Assembly (NCBI RefSeq): GCF_032854445.1
Contig: NC_088301.1
Coordinates: forward strand, 14,940,281-15,004,280
Direction: 5' to 3'
DNA length: 64,000 bases
Origin: Liolophura sinensis
Taxonomy: Eukaryota; Mollusca; Polyplacophora; Chitonida; Chitonidae
The notes below the pieces were generated by a model. That model searched no databases. It saw only the letters and a list, made by a program, of their open reading frames with translations, and was not told the DNA's origin. Each line of letters starts with the position of its first letter. Positions within the stretch are counted from its first letter, which is position 1. Positions 46,074-57,404 of this stretch are shown here, one piece after another. The translations under genes and the position numbers were made by a program.

Positions 46074-49000
46074 CTGTCGGGGAGAAACAAACACTAGCTC
46101 AACGCTGCGTGACTTGCGGGAAAAACGATCCCGCAATGACCACAGAACTACCTTAGACTGGAAGAAATTATAAAAACTGTTTTGCATTACACTTCGACTA
46201 TAATTTCACAGTTACAAGAGATTTAAAGGAGGCAAAAGGCCAAAGGATATTGAAAAAAAATCAATGGATCAACCCATTCGTCGATACAGACGTTCGTATA
46301 CCGACAGTCAACCAAACAAGACTTTCCATTTCAATAATCGCAAGGCCAATTCTCAAAACGACATATCACACAAACCACCAAAGACGTAAGAAAGTATATA
46401 AATGAAACTATTTTTCAAGTCCAATGAAAAACAATAAGGAACTACTACATGAATAGGTTTATATAGGAATTAGGTGCTCATAAATGTAAGAAAGAATGTG
46501 TTTACAAGCCAGTCGGTGAAAATGACTCAGTGCTTTTGAAAATTTAATACAAGACCAAGTGAATGGAATTAGTTTCCTTCAATTCACAACATTCTTGACA
46601 AAGAAACAGACGGGTAATGGTGATTGTGTATTAAATGTGACCCTAACAAAACGTTTAGAGTAAATCTAGACCAGTGCGGTCTAATGAATTGCAACTAATT
46701 TCACCGCATTTTTTTTGCCTAATTCAGCTTAAGCCATGGCGCCGTGGTCTTTAATTTGCTATGTGATAATATATCCCGAGATGAGGACCCACGACTATCC
46801 GCAGGTTGCTGGGATACATTCCCACATTCGTAAAATAAAGTAAGTAAATATTGTTTTAGATATAGTCTGCGGCTGTTTTTCTAAGGATGATCATGGTTTT
46901 TTTTTCCTTTAATCACATTACTCTAATAATATAACTAAAGTCCGCCATTTAAATCTCACAGGCCTTACTGTTTTTATATACATACACATACTTTTACACC
47001 AGCGCCTTGCTATGTGAAGGTTGAATATCGAAGTTACATCAGTAAACTGAAGTTAGATAGTGTACCTTCATTCAAAACCGATCTTGTCGTTTTCATACAG
47101 AGTACTGGTTTATGTAGATGGACGAAGTAAGAAACAATGGACTTCGCAATGATATTAAATGCCACGCATGTAGATATTAGATTTCACCAGGTAATTAATA
47201 TTTGTCGTTCAAATACGCATGTGTACAAAAATATATTGATACTATAGTATTATCCGTAATGACCCAGGAGGCTCTCACAAATGCGGTCGATGTGAGTTCA
47301 AGTCCAGTTCATGCTGGCTTCCTCTCCGGCCGTATGTTGGAAAGCAACCTGCGGATGGTCGTGGATTTCTCATAATGCTGGCCGCCGTCGTATAAGTTAA
47401 ATATTCTTGAGCACGGCGTAAAACACCAATCAAATAAATAAATAAAATATTATTATCCACGTGGAACTTACTTGCATTCATCGAATGGAGAGCTCCAGAT
47501 TTCGCATACACAAAATACTGTTTCACTTTCGATCTAGAAACAGCATCAAGGCCACCTGAAAAGGACAAAAAATCTTGTGTTATAATGCAGTATTTATTTA
47601 TTGATTTGATTGGTGTTTTACGCCGTACTTAAGAATATTTCACTTATGGTTGGAGGAAACCGGGCGTCGGGAAACCCACGACTATCCGCAGGTTACTATC
47701 AGACCTACCCACGTACGGCCGGAGAGGAAGCCAGCATGAGCGCACAATACAGTATAGCACTGCTTCTGGCTTTCCTAGATATGGCAAGATGTGGTTGAAA
47801 TACTGCTAATGTAGCGTAAAGCCATAATCATTCACCCATTGCTTAATGTAAAGTATAGTTATGGTTTAAACTCATTCTTCGTTATTCATTTGATTTTCTC
47901 TTTAATTTTGTGTAGCCAATTTATACATATATATTTATACATATTAAAGCCTCAATTAGTCATAACAATATAGTAGAGGTATTGTGAAAATATAGAGAAG
48001 TTTGCTTCGAAGCATGCGAACTCAAACGAACTCCTCTATCATCAGTTGTTCATCTCAGAAGCCGGGTAAAAGAAGTACACGTATTGCAAAACACAAACGT
48101 TTTCCAATTAGCCGCTTCTTTCTGATCTCTGGAGAATTTTTGCACTGTAGTTGTCATGGTAATAAATGGGGTGAGGGGACTTAGAGCTGTTAGTTACATA
48201 AAGCTGAAAAAGAAGCAAAATACACAGAGGGAAGTTTGACAGCCAACAAAATACAACGTTGTAGGGAAGCGATGCTTTGACAATAAAGCAACTTCCGGTT
48301 TCTGTTGATTTCGTGGAATCTCTAGGTCGGCTTCAAACATATTTGGTAGACATACATTATTATTTTTACTTACATTATTTAGATTCACCCTATACCTGTA
48401 AAAAACCGAATAATGATGCCATTTATATCGACATTTCGGTTTAATTCGAAACGATTATCCTGACTTGAAACGAAGCAGTCTTACAGACAAGTGAACTGTG
48501 TTAACAATAAAAGCAAAAACAAGATGCTTAAAACATGAAAAACAAGTAAGGCTAGATATCTACATGCAATCATAACAATGACTTCAGCAGCGGGAGGGGG
48601 TACTTCAGTGAATAGATGTGGCTGTTCACTGACATAGAGTTCAGAGTTTTGTTCAGGTTTCTTGTTACTGCTGCCATCATTGTTCATGCTTGGATACAAG
48701 TTGCTAGCTTTAGTTGTACTTCATGTTTTCGTGTCTCTAGTTTTGCCTTTATTGCCAGCGACAATAAAGCGACCTGCGGATGGTCGTGGGTTTCACTGGG
48801 TGCCCTACCCGGTTTCCTCCCACCACAATGCTGTGCGCCGTCGAAATAGTGAAATATTATTTAGCACTACGTAAAACATCAGTCAAATAAAAAAAAATGT
48901 AACGCCTCACCTCCTCCGTCCAGGTTTATGTATACCAGTCTGTTGTTAAATTTGCCGGCTGTATCTCCGCCTGATCCGTGAAACTGAGCAAAGAACTCAT

Positions 49001-52000
49001 TGGCTACGTAAGCACCACTTGAGTGCGCAGCAACAAGGACGTGACCTGGTTGTGATATGGGTAAAGCGAGTAAGTGCCTGTGTCGCAGAAAGAATATGCA
49101 ATTAAATGGAGCCCATAAAGACTCCTATATACTCTCCCCATCAAGAAACACACAGGTAGCACATTATGATAAAAAACAGATACTTAGGTAAACGTCAAAC
49201 ACTTGTGACCTGGGGTCGTCGTTGAATGAACGTCTGTGGCTTATTTTAATGATTTACGACTGTTGTATTTTGCAACATGCCTGAAAATAACGTATTATAA
49301 ATGAATTGTTCTCCATTGAACTAAACCAGATTGATGATGTGAACAACATAAAAAACAGACGCTTCTTAAATAGCTGAATTTAAGATATAGCAAAATGTAA
49401 CCTTTATACAATAAGCATTTAAGTTTAAAATATCTTCCAAACATTTACAGCATCATAAGGGGTAACCTAAATGGCTGCTCAGTCGAGTAGAGTAGTGTGC
49501 ACGAATAGCACACTGAATCACAGTCTACATATTCATCACAATCGAAGCCGACATAGCAGGAGTTGGATCCCGTTAAAGAGTGATATTCAGCATGACCGAA
49601 GCCGACACAGCACGTGTTGGATCTCGTTAGAGAGTGGTATTCAGCATGATCGAAGCCGACACAGCACGTGTTGGATTTCATTAGAGGGTGATCAGCATGA
49701 TTGAACCCGACATAGCAGGAGTTGGATCTCGTTAAAGAGTAATATTCAGCATGACCGAAGCCGGCATAGCAGGAGTTGGATCTCGTTAGAGAGTGATATT
49801 CAGCATGACCGAAGCCGGCATAGCAGGAGTTGGGTCTCGTTAGAGAGCAATATTTAGCTTGATCGAAACCGACATAGCAGGAGTTGGATCTCGTTAGGGA
49901 GTAATATTCAGCATGATCGAAACCGACATAGCGGGTGTTGGATCTCGTTAGAGAGTGATATTCAGCATGACTGAAGCCGGCATAGCACGTGTTGGATCTC
50001 GTTAGAGAGTAATCAGCATGATCGAAACCGACATAGGAGGTGTTGGATCTCGTTAGAGAGTGATATTCAGCATGATCGAAACCGACATAGCAGGAGTTGG
50101 ATCTCGTTAGAGAGTGATATTCAGCATGATCGAAACCGACATAGCAGGAGTTGGATCCCGTTAGAGAGTGATATTCAGCATGACTGAAGCCGGCATAGCA
50201 GGAGTTGGATCTCGTTAGAGAGTGATATTCAGCATGATCGAAACAGACATTGCAGGTGTTGGATCTCGTTAGAGAGTGATATTCAGTATGACCGAAGCCG
50301 GCATAGCAGGTGTTGGATCTCGTTAGAGAGTGATATTCAGCATGACCGAAGCCGGTATAGCAGGAGTTGGGTCTCGTTAGAGAGTGATATTCAGCATGAC
50401 CGAAGCCGGCATAGCACGTGTTGGATCTCGTTAGAGAGTGATATTCAGCATGACCGAAGCCGGCATAGCACGTGTTGGATCTCGTTAGAGAGTAATCAGC
50501 ATGATCGAAACCGACATAGGAGGTGTTGGATCTCGTTAGAGAGTGATATTCAGCATGACCGAAGCCGGCATAGCACGTGTTGGATCTCGTTAGAGAGTAA
50601 TCAGCATGATCGAATCCGACATAGCAGGAGTTGAATCTCGTTAGAGGGTAATACTTTTTACCAGTGTACACATCACATAGTTTATATTAAAAAGAAAATG
50701 ACATAACTTTATGCCGCGTTTATGTGATAATATCATCTATACCTGTATACTTCATGTGCAGCGTATGTACTCACACACTAAAAAATCGTGACACAACTCT
50801 GTATCTATGATAATATCGATTACCTGATGAGTTTACTGTTTGATATTTCTGCTGAAGCGTAGGAGACGTCACGTGGTCCCTTCACGGCGTACACGTGGCC
50901 CACTTTGTTAAGTAACGTCACATGGGATGATTGTTGCATGAGTCGGTCAGTCCAGTGCTGTGAAAGGATATCACTAACACTCCAGCCAGCGTACGTAACC
51001 AGGACGTCAGCTGATAACGAATAGAAAGGCTGATTGAAGGAATGCTTGGGTTTTACGTCGTACCTAAGAATTTTGCATAAATATAACGACATAGTGTCAT
51101 TAGGTACTTATTATACATATACTGTGTCTTCTTGTGGCAGAGCGAGTTCATCCCGCCAAAGTCCTACTGCCACTGAAGTATCCTGCCGAAGACACCCGAC
51201 ATGATATCCCACCCAGTCAGATGATACTGACACTTAGCAAACCGGTCCTGTTTCCTTGCTCTAGCCTTTCATTGCTGAAAGTCAAGCGATGCAGCAGCAA
51301 GTGCCATTTGCAAAGTCTTTGGTATTACCCAACCAAGGTTTGAGCCCGGATCTCCTGACTTTGAGGCGGACGCTCTAACCACTAGGCCACTAAAGTGGTC
51401 CAAAAAACTGATTGCTGGATTGACTGATTATTGCTTAATGCTATACTCAAGCACTTTTCACTTGCACAATGTTGGTCAGTATTATGACTGGAGGAAAGCG
51501 CACTGCTCGTAGAAAACCACCGGCCTTTGGCAATTAACTGACAAATGCCCCTCGCACGCTACGCACAGATATGCACACAACACTGGTGGAAGACAAATCG
51601 TCTTTCAACAAACGTTGACTGCAAAACGGTCACGTGAGCGTCGTCGATTGTGTATTGTCACCAAGGCCTCTCAAGTAGTGAGAGCGACGAACAAAAAGAG
51701 AAATACTTTGCGTATTTTCAACATTCTCATGAACATGATCAGAAATGTTCATAACTAATTATTATCCTGGGGTGTGACGCAAAGCCAAGTAGCGGTTAGT
51801 TTTGTTCTGTTTTTGTTCTCCATTATTATACTTGGGTAATGTGCTAGTTTGTTTAGTTTTGGGAGATATGATTGAGCTATGTAAGCAAGCCTTCAGCCAA
51901 AGTTTTTATTAAAATTTAAAGTATCATATATATATATATATCACTGATCATCAAGGGGACTTTACTAACCAAAAACAGAAGAAATAGCTTAAGGGTGAGG

Positions 52001-52158
52001 GGGGGACGCTTTAAAAACATTTCACAACCGGGAGGCAACCATGCTGATTAACTGAGAATGAACGTTCTCATGGAGTAGTCTCCCTTTAACCATCAACGCG
52101 TATACTCACAGCCACGGCCATACTTTCGGTAGTGTACGCCAGTTCCGATAGTAGTCCA
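45856..52158 (-). CDS. Alpha/beta-hydrolase-fold protein, 5' end not found (5 exons)
   Basis: Predicted complement join: 52158-52110, 51010-50824, 49077-48911, 47555-47472, 46073-45856, with phases matching at every junction (705 nt, 234 residues plus TGA). Reading order: YRKYGRGSDVLVTYAGWSVS gives the first core strand and a probable oxyanion loop; HVLVAAHSSGAYVANEF gives the nucleophile elbow (x-H-S-S-G, Ser as nucleophile, Ala in place of the usual first Gly); VYINLDGG would supply the acid; EIDGSHSGCYSSKC supplies a His and two Cys. These are the usual elements of a serine hydrolase, but substrate and exact family are not recognised. No signal peptide or initiator exon was found above 52158, so the N terminus is missing from this model. 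An AATAAA overlaps the stop codon. Confidence 0.75.
46282..46400 (-). repeat. Retroelement terminal block copy, reverse orientation
   Basis: The complement carries AGAATTGGCCTTGCGATTAT, TGAAATGGAAAGTC and TTGGTTGACTGTCGGTATAC. Confidence 0.65.
46615..46770 (+). repeat. Dispersed repeat family X, 5' part
   Basis: GTAAATCTAGACCAGTGCGG, ATTCAGCTTAAGCCATGG and CGTGGTCTTTAATTTGCTAT. Confidence 0.6.
46790..46830 (-). mobile_element. SINE family A short internal fragment
   Basis: CCACGACTATCCGCAGGTTG, CTGGGATACATTCCCAC only. Confidence 0.5.
47252..47448 (+). mobile_element. SINE family A next to a hydrolase splice donor
   Basis: TAATGACCCAGGAGGCTCTC through to AACACCAATCAAATAAATAA. A short direct repeat TATTATCC occurs on both sides. 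It lies in the hydrolase intron, about 24 bp from the donor of exon 47472-47555. Confidence 0.88.
47472..47555 (-). CDS. Hydrolase exon
   Basis: Acceptor CTTTTCAG|GTGG and donor GCAA|GTAAGT on the complement; 84 nt, phase 1 both sides. It encodes GLDAVSRSKVKQYFVYAKSG, a helix then a core strand. A plus-strand SINE ends about 24 bp beyond its donor, inside the intron. Confidence 0.8.
47591..47740 (-). mobile_element. SINE family A with internal deletion
   Basis: TTTGATTGGTGTTTTACGCC and the body are present, but CGACGGCGGCCAGCATTA is missing between CACTTAT and GGTTGGAGG. It is truncated in GAAGCCAGCATGAGC. Confidence 0.85.
48768..48897 (+). mobile_element. SINE family A 3' half
   Basis: GACCTGCGGATGGTCGTGGG to CATCAGTCAAATAAAAAAAA. 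It ends about 14 bp from the donor of hydrolase exon 48911-49077. Confidence 0.82.
48911..49077 (-). CDS. Hydrolase exon: nucleophile elbow
   Basis: Acceptor CGACACAG|GCAC and donor GGAG|GTGAGG on the complement; phase 2 in, phase 1 out. It encodes GHVLVAAHSSGAYVANEFF and RLVYINLDGG, the catalytic serine elbow and the following acid-bearing strand. No stop in the coding frame reveals it as a stand-alone ORF. Confidence 0.85.
49445..50671 (-). repeat. 54/51-bp tandem array (21 units) with a continuous 408-codon open frame
   Basis: On the complement the array translates as repeats of YHSLTRSNSCYVGFDHAE (18 residues), with 17-residue variants YSLTRSNTCYAGFGHAE. All length changes are multiples of 3, so the frame stays open for 408 codons. 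It lies in the intron between hydrolase exons 50824-51010 and 48911-49077. Reading on from the upstream exon meets TAA at once, so intron retention would not translate it. There is no evidence for a separate gene: no splice sites, promoter or signal peptide were seen. It is called a repeat; coding is possible but unproven. Confidence 0.8.
50824..51010 (-). CDS. Hydrolase exon: core strand and oxyanion loop
   Basis: Acceptor CGTTATCAG|CTG and donor ATCAG|GTAATC on the complement; phase 1 in, phase 2 out. It encodes DVLVTYAGWSVSDILSQHW and further. The open frame continues upstream into 51030-51090, but that stretch is a decayed SINE, so the acceptor inside the frame is preferred. Confidence 0.75.
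51030..51090 (-). mobile_element. Decayed SINE family A fragment
   Basis: GATTGAAGGAATGCTTGGGT, TTTTACGTCGTACCTAAG and ATAAATATAACGAC align with the 3' end of the SINE. It abuts hydrolase exon 50824-51010. Confidence 0.55.
51130..51398 (-). mobile_element. Second tRNA-derived SINE family (family B)
   Basis: On the complement it starts with a tRNA-like head GGCCTAGTGGTTAGAGCGTC, then B box GGGCTCAAACC, then an unrelated body (GCTAGAGCAAGGAAACAGGA). It differs from family A in head and body. It lies in the hydrolase intron upstream of exon 50824-51010. Confidence 0.8.
51418..51520 (-). mobile_element. Decayed SINE family A fragment
   Basis: TTGACTGATTATTGCTTAAT, GCTATACTCAAGCACTTTTC and GGTCAGTATTATGACTGGAG follow the family A order with heavy divergence. 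Confidence 0.5.
52110..52158 (-). CDS. Hydrolase exon (first found)
   Basis: Complement strand: acceptor TTATCTCTAG|TGG and donor GGCT|GTGAGT, 49 nt, phase 0 in, phase 1 out. It encodes GVHYRKYGRG, the type of beta strand and turn that precedes the first core strand of alpha/beta hydrolases. It is the weakest exon of the set because it is short; its fit rests on phase and on the join to SDVLVTYAGW. Confidence 0.6.
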
Positions 52159-53096
52159 CTAGAGATAAAATAATGACAAGTTACTATCAGAACGATATTT
52201 TTTTTAATACTACAGTGAACAAAACACAAAACATCTGTGTCCAAGAATTCAGGCATCAAATAGTTCATAGTTATATACTTTTTCAACAGTTCATAAATAA
52301 ATGTTTGGTAACGAGAAATTTCATACCGGTTCAGCCTTTACGGTTTTATGAAAACATCTTGTCCCACAATTTGTTGTTATTGGCTCTCTTTTCTTCACAC
52401 TCCGTGTTATTGCGTTTTAAGATGACATGTGTGCTTTGGTAATTTTTGTCTTTTACAAAGTCAAAAAGGTAGCGTTTGTCCTCGCTACTTATGGTACAGA
52501 CCTTCACACAGTATAGTAGTATACACCGATGTGGTGTAAAAAAATGTAAAAAATGTAAATAATGTATACCCGCACCGAAAAGTAGTGCTGACCTACACCC
52601 AAATGCAGTGTAAGCATTTCACCTAAATGTTCAGTAGTGTAGGCTAAGATAAAAAAGTACCACATAGGGCTAATATTACAGGAAAAGATAGATCCAGTAT
52701 GTCACACTTAGTGGTCAACTGGGATATTAGGTACGGGGTTGAAAGTTTTCAAGTCATTGTACATGTACATATTCTGTCACATGTATACTATAACATAGTA
52801 CGAGATGTTAACGTGGCACTCTGTAAACTAGCATGGCACACGGTTCGATTTGGGTACTGATGTAATTCATCCGTATAGAACATTCATCGTGTCTTTCCAT
52901 CATTGTCATTGAAAACATTGTTCACTGGTGAACGTAGGTGAACAATGGGGAGAGAGAGGGTGGTAGCCAAATAGATATTTATAATTTAGAATTACTCTGG
53001 GGTTTTCACCTCTGTGTGGAAAGATTCGTGTATAAAGCATGACTTTTTTAGCAAAGTTCCTTTTGTATGGACATATTACAAAACATTACATCTCAT

Positions 53097-53275
53097 GAGG
53101 TCGCTGTGAGTTCAAGACCAGCTCATGCTGGCTTCCTCTCCAGCCGTACGTGGGAAGGTCTTCAGCAACCTGCGGATGGTCGTGGGTGTCCCCCGGGCTC
53201 TGCCATAGTGTAGGTGAAATATGTATAGTGAAATATTCTTGAATACGGCGTAAAACACCAATCAAAAAAAAAATC
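53097..53275 (+). mobile_element. SINE family A, 5'-truncated
   Basis: It starts just before the B box (GAGTTCAAGACCAG) and ends AACACCAATCAAAAAAAAAA. The central CCGGTTTCC segment is replaced by ATAGTGTAGG. Confidence 0.85.
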
Positions 53276-53818
53276 TCAAGTATAAAACAGTGAGTCTGAA
53301 CGTTGACAGTTTGTAATGTAGGCGTCATGATGATACTCTTGTTTCACGATTTTACGGTTTTGTGCTTTAAGAGTCCGTACGATCAGATCCGCATATGATT
53401 GAGCTATGTAAGCAAGCCTTCAGTCTCAATATACTTGTACCTTGTCTTCGTACGGAGTAGAATACAGACAATGTCCATGTGACTGACACAGGCAGTATTA
53501 CTTCACAGGTTAAGTATTAATTAAGAGGTTACAGGTTAGAATAGTGTAGATACATTATCCCGTAAACGATTCAAATGTGGAAGAGTTGGGGGCGCTGCCT
53601 CGTGGTTTAATAGAATGCAAGAGCTTAAAAACGCACTCAATTCTTCATCTGTAATATTATTTCATCAATTAGTATTATGTCATAATTATAACATTTCTTG
53701 ACATCGCTTGACTGTCCTTTTGCCTAAAGAAACATGTTTCCGCAATAGCTGAGACTCACCTTGTGTGTGTTAATATGTTTGCACCTTAACCACTAGATTC
53801 ACGTCAGGCATGTATACA

Positions 53819-54534
53819 GTGCAACAAAAGTAAGTTCCCCCCAAAACGTTGTTTGATATCTCCCTTGATGTGTATCAGAACGCAATGGAATTCTGCACAC
53901 ACTATCCCAGTAATCCGGCGGACGCGGTGTATCAAGGATTAAGGTGCAGGTGCAGTTGTGCGCTAACGAGCATGCGTAAACTGAAAATCGTCGATTTTGA
54001 AAATTTCATAAAAGGAGTCAACCAGATTTTTCAACGGCAATTCTTTATTTTATCACTCGATGACCAGTAATTATCAATATCGTGTGTAGCTGCCACGAGA
54101 TCGTATCACATTTCGACAATGCGCTCGCATTGTGTTGATGAGGCGGGCGCTCCGGACGATGGCTAACCGCACTTGGCGTCTCACACCTGATGCTGGTCAT
54201 GTTTAACCGCATGAATTTTTTGTGGCGTGTGTCATTTCCTTAATGCCCACCGCACGAATATTTCAACACTGGTAACACGACTCTCTGATGAAATCAAAAT
54301 TTGGGCGGTGAAAAAATCTGGTTGACTCCTTTTGTGAAATTTTCAAAATCAACCGATTTTTCAGATTGCGTATGCCCATTAGCGCACAACTGCACCTGCT
54401 CGTTTAATCCTTGATATACCACGTCCGCCGGAGTACTGGGATGGTGTGTGCAAAATTTCAATGCGATCTGGTACATATCAAGGGAGATATCAAACGCTTT
54501 TGGTGGGGGGGGAACTTACTTTTGTTGCACTGTT
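53819..54534. mobile_element. Non-autonomous DNA transposon (MITE) with about 210-bp terminal inverted repeats
   Basis: The left end CAGTGCAACAAAAGTAAGTT and the right end (reverse complement of the same) bound about 715 bp. Inverted similarity continues inward for about 210 bp: the arm at 53849-54030 and the arm at 54294-54476 translate to related peptides on opposite strands. The centre (54070-54280) has no transposase. TA-rich flanks suit a Tc1/mariner-type element, but the exact target duplication is unclear. The short ORFs in the arms are non-coding. Confidence 0.8.
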
Positions 54535-55481
54535 TATATACCGCTTGGGTTGTATTTAGCACTTAGCGAAAGGCTACTGCTGATGGACGAATTAAGTAAA
54601 AATTAGTTTTGGTTTTATTTGAAAGCTCTGTTGTCAGAGACATTTCAAAGATGTGTTGTGAATACAGCTTAGATATCAGACTTTCCCAGCAGGGGGATGA
54701 ATCCGGTTTGAGGTCATCTGAACCCAGCGTTTCAAGAACAGGATTAGTTGGCCATGGCTTTCATTGTCAAAGACGATTAGAACAGAGCAAAAATAGCGAG
54801 TTGCCAAACATAGTGCTGTGTATAATTCTTGCAATTTTCTTTATTTTAATTTTTGCTTCTCGGAAAAAAAATAACCTGACTTGTGTGGTATATTCGCATT
54901 TAAAAACAAAAATCCCTTCAGAATGGAACTTTCGACAAAGACGACATGTAAGAGTCTTATGGTGGCTCACAATGTTCTGACTCCACCGACAGCTGACAGT
55001 CAGAGAGATGGACAGCCTTATTACACTACCGGAACTCCACACGGTGTTAAGAAGGTCACATGGATTACAACCGCATGTGAAACATCTCTTTATGTGTGTG
55101 CTGAAGATTATTTGTCAAGATACAAAAACGTTCTTCCTCTTCCAAGCAACCAATATTTTTGCATGTGAAAAATCCGCTCAAATTTCACTGTGATAAAAAA
55201 CACCTTCATTTAGCTTAAGAACTCTTGTCCTGTAAATTAAAAAATGACATTGCTCACAGACAGCGTACATGCGCACAGCAACGGAAATATAGACGTTTCT
55301 CGCCTTTTTGTACAGGGTACAGTGACAGTGCCTGTGTTTCAGACTCAAGTTGCTTTAGTGTGTATTCATTATTTTGTTTAGGAGAACACAGTTTTTTTTA
55401 AAAATTCATATGCGCATGTGACTTGCGACAAAAAATTGCTGGCAATTATTTGACAAATTGCATGGACAGCAGTTTACCTAT

Positions 55482-55650
55482 TTATTCGTCTATTTATTTA
55501 TTGATATTTGGTGCTTGAGTCTTCATTATGGTGGGAGAAAACCCTAGAGAGCCCAGGGTTACCAAACAGTCATCCGTAGGTTGCCGACAAATCTTTCCAC
55601 CTACGCCTGGATACGAAACCTGCATGAGCTGTGCTTGAAATCACAAGAAG
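55482..55650 (-). mobile_element. Old SINE family A copy
   Basis: TTTATTTATTGATATTTGGT, CATTATGGTGGGAGAAAACC and CATGAGCTGTGCTTG remain. Confidence 0.75.
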
Positions 55651-56079
55651 TGTCGGCAGGAGTTTGTTTCGCGGTTACAAGATCACAACGTAACACAAAT
55701 TGTATTGTCTTCATTTGGTTTTGAAAACTGAACACAATAAAGAGCGGTTATTGTACTAAATCACTAAGAATTCATAACACGTCCCTTCAGTTAGCATTAA
55801 CTGCGTATTTATAACACGTTTTACCATCATACCCACGTACATGTCAGTTGGTTCTAATCAGGCAATATATAGCAATAATCCTATACATGTATATGTTATC
55901 CGTAGAAGATGGTTTCAGTGGATAAGACTTTTGGCTCATCACTAAGAATATGTTCACACTTACGGCGTGTCGCCAAGCGGTTTCTTGTACGATGTTCTGT
56001 TCAAACTTGGGCGGCGCACCGTCGAATGACGTGGTTCGTTTTGGGATATAACATGAGGCGTGAGCTCAAAGACTCGTGT

Positions 56080-56330
56080 AATTCTAGACCAGTGACGTCT
56101 AATGAATTGCAATTACTGCATTTTTTGTACATAATTCTGCTTAAGCCATTGTGCCGTAGAGCGTGTAACTTGCTACTATTTTTGCATTTACATGAACAGG
56201 TAGAAAAAAAAACTTGACTAAGGTAAATTGACAACGGGCCGTATTTCACCGGCTACGTGTGACCATTTGCCAGCCTGCATTGTCATTGCTGCTAAGGTTT
56301 TACTCTCTATGCTGTACGTCTTGAAATATA
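56080..56330 (+). repeat. Dispersed repeat family X copy, well preserved
   Basis: TTCTAGACCAGTGACGTCTA, CTGCTTAAGCCATTGTGCCG, TTTGCATTTACATGAACAGG, GTGTGACCATTTGCCAG and GTTTTACTCTCTATGCTGTA. Confidence 0.75.
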
Positions 56331-57404
56331 TTGATCAGGGACTTTGCCCTTTCCCTGCATGGCTATCACGTGCGTTGCCCCAGGTGACATTATTAACTAA
56401 CATTTGTTAATGGCCATTTGTGTTCTACCACAGGGGAATATGTATGTATTTCCGGGTGTGATCAAATGGAAAGTTTATCAGTATCTTACCAAATGTCAGT
56501 GGTTTAATTTCTTCCACCGATTGAAATCTCCCTCATCTTATAAATGATACATCTTTGAGTACGATATTAAGCAACAATATAGACAAAATTAAAGACATAA
56601 AAAATAGTTAACCCACGGCTACTTGTCATTTGGCATTTTCTGTATGAATGCCACGGCTGCCTAAACCACTTAATGTCAAAATGTTTCATTATAACGATTG
56701 ATTTTCATGTACAGTACTGATCTTTGTACCTGTTGGAAAAAGACAAATGGGGTCAAACAAAATGACGTCACCAAGGGATTTCAACCGCCGAAATCCTCAG
56801 ACGGCGAGCGATTCGACGAGGTAAAAAAAACTGCAGAAGAGTTCGCCAGGGGAGAATATCGCGGTCGGTGCACCGCAGTACGCTGAATGGGGCATACCTC
56901 AAGTTTCAACGTATGATAAGCATAATGCAGGATTAAAACTGTCGCCCAACGCGCCGGGCTCGCCCCAAGTGTGAATGTTCCCTTGAACGGCTTATTTAAA
57001 CAGAGAGCGATGGAGATGCCATAGTGACAGATATGAATCGTGTGAATACTGTAAACCAGTATAACTGGATCATCATCATCTGTTTATTTTTGGCACATAA
57101 AAAGCCACTTAAAACCTGTTCCCTACTTTAGCTGTTGAAAAATAAAAAAATTAAGAAGATAAATTATTGTTTTTGAACGGAATCAGGTACATCTAAAAAC
57201 TAAATCCCTCGTGCGGATAATGTCAAATATGGGTTTGGATTAAAGTCGATGGCAGTTTAGGTAAATGATGTCGCCCTCCATCAGAACATATCAAACTCCG
57301 CCCAATATCCAGCATGCCACTGTTTTAGATAATTATGATGTCACCAGAGGCAATGAGCTTACGCACGTTAAGATTATAAATGCCTGCTAGAGGATTGCTT
57401 CTGG

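Larger units (their letters stand above)
54541..57404. other. Mostly unassigned
   Basis: Outside the old SINE (55482-55650) and the family X copy (56080-56330) no gene is supported. TGACGTCA (56763-56770) is a perfect CRE palindrome, but the motif also occurs in non-promoter positions of this window. Confidence 0.4.

Noticed and set aside
51340-51400. tRNA-like sequence on the complement
   Set aside because: It is the head of the family B SINE; it runs on into a SINE body instead of ending after an acceptor stem.
53849-54476. Two related peptides on opposite strands (FCTHYPSNPADAVYQGL-like)
   Set aside because: They are the two arms of an inverted-repeat transposon, not genes.
56763-56770. 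TGACGTCA as a CRE promoter element
   Set aside because: TGACGTCA or near matches also occur within an LTR, within GluN3 exon 2 and in spacer; no linked transcription start is visible.
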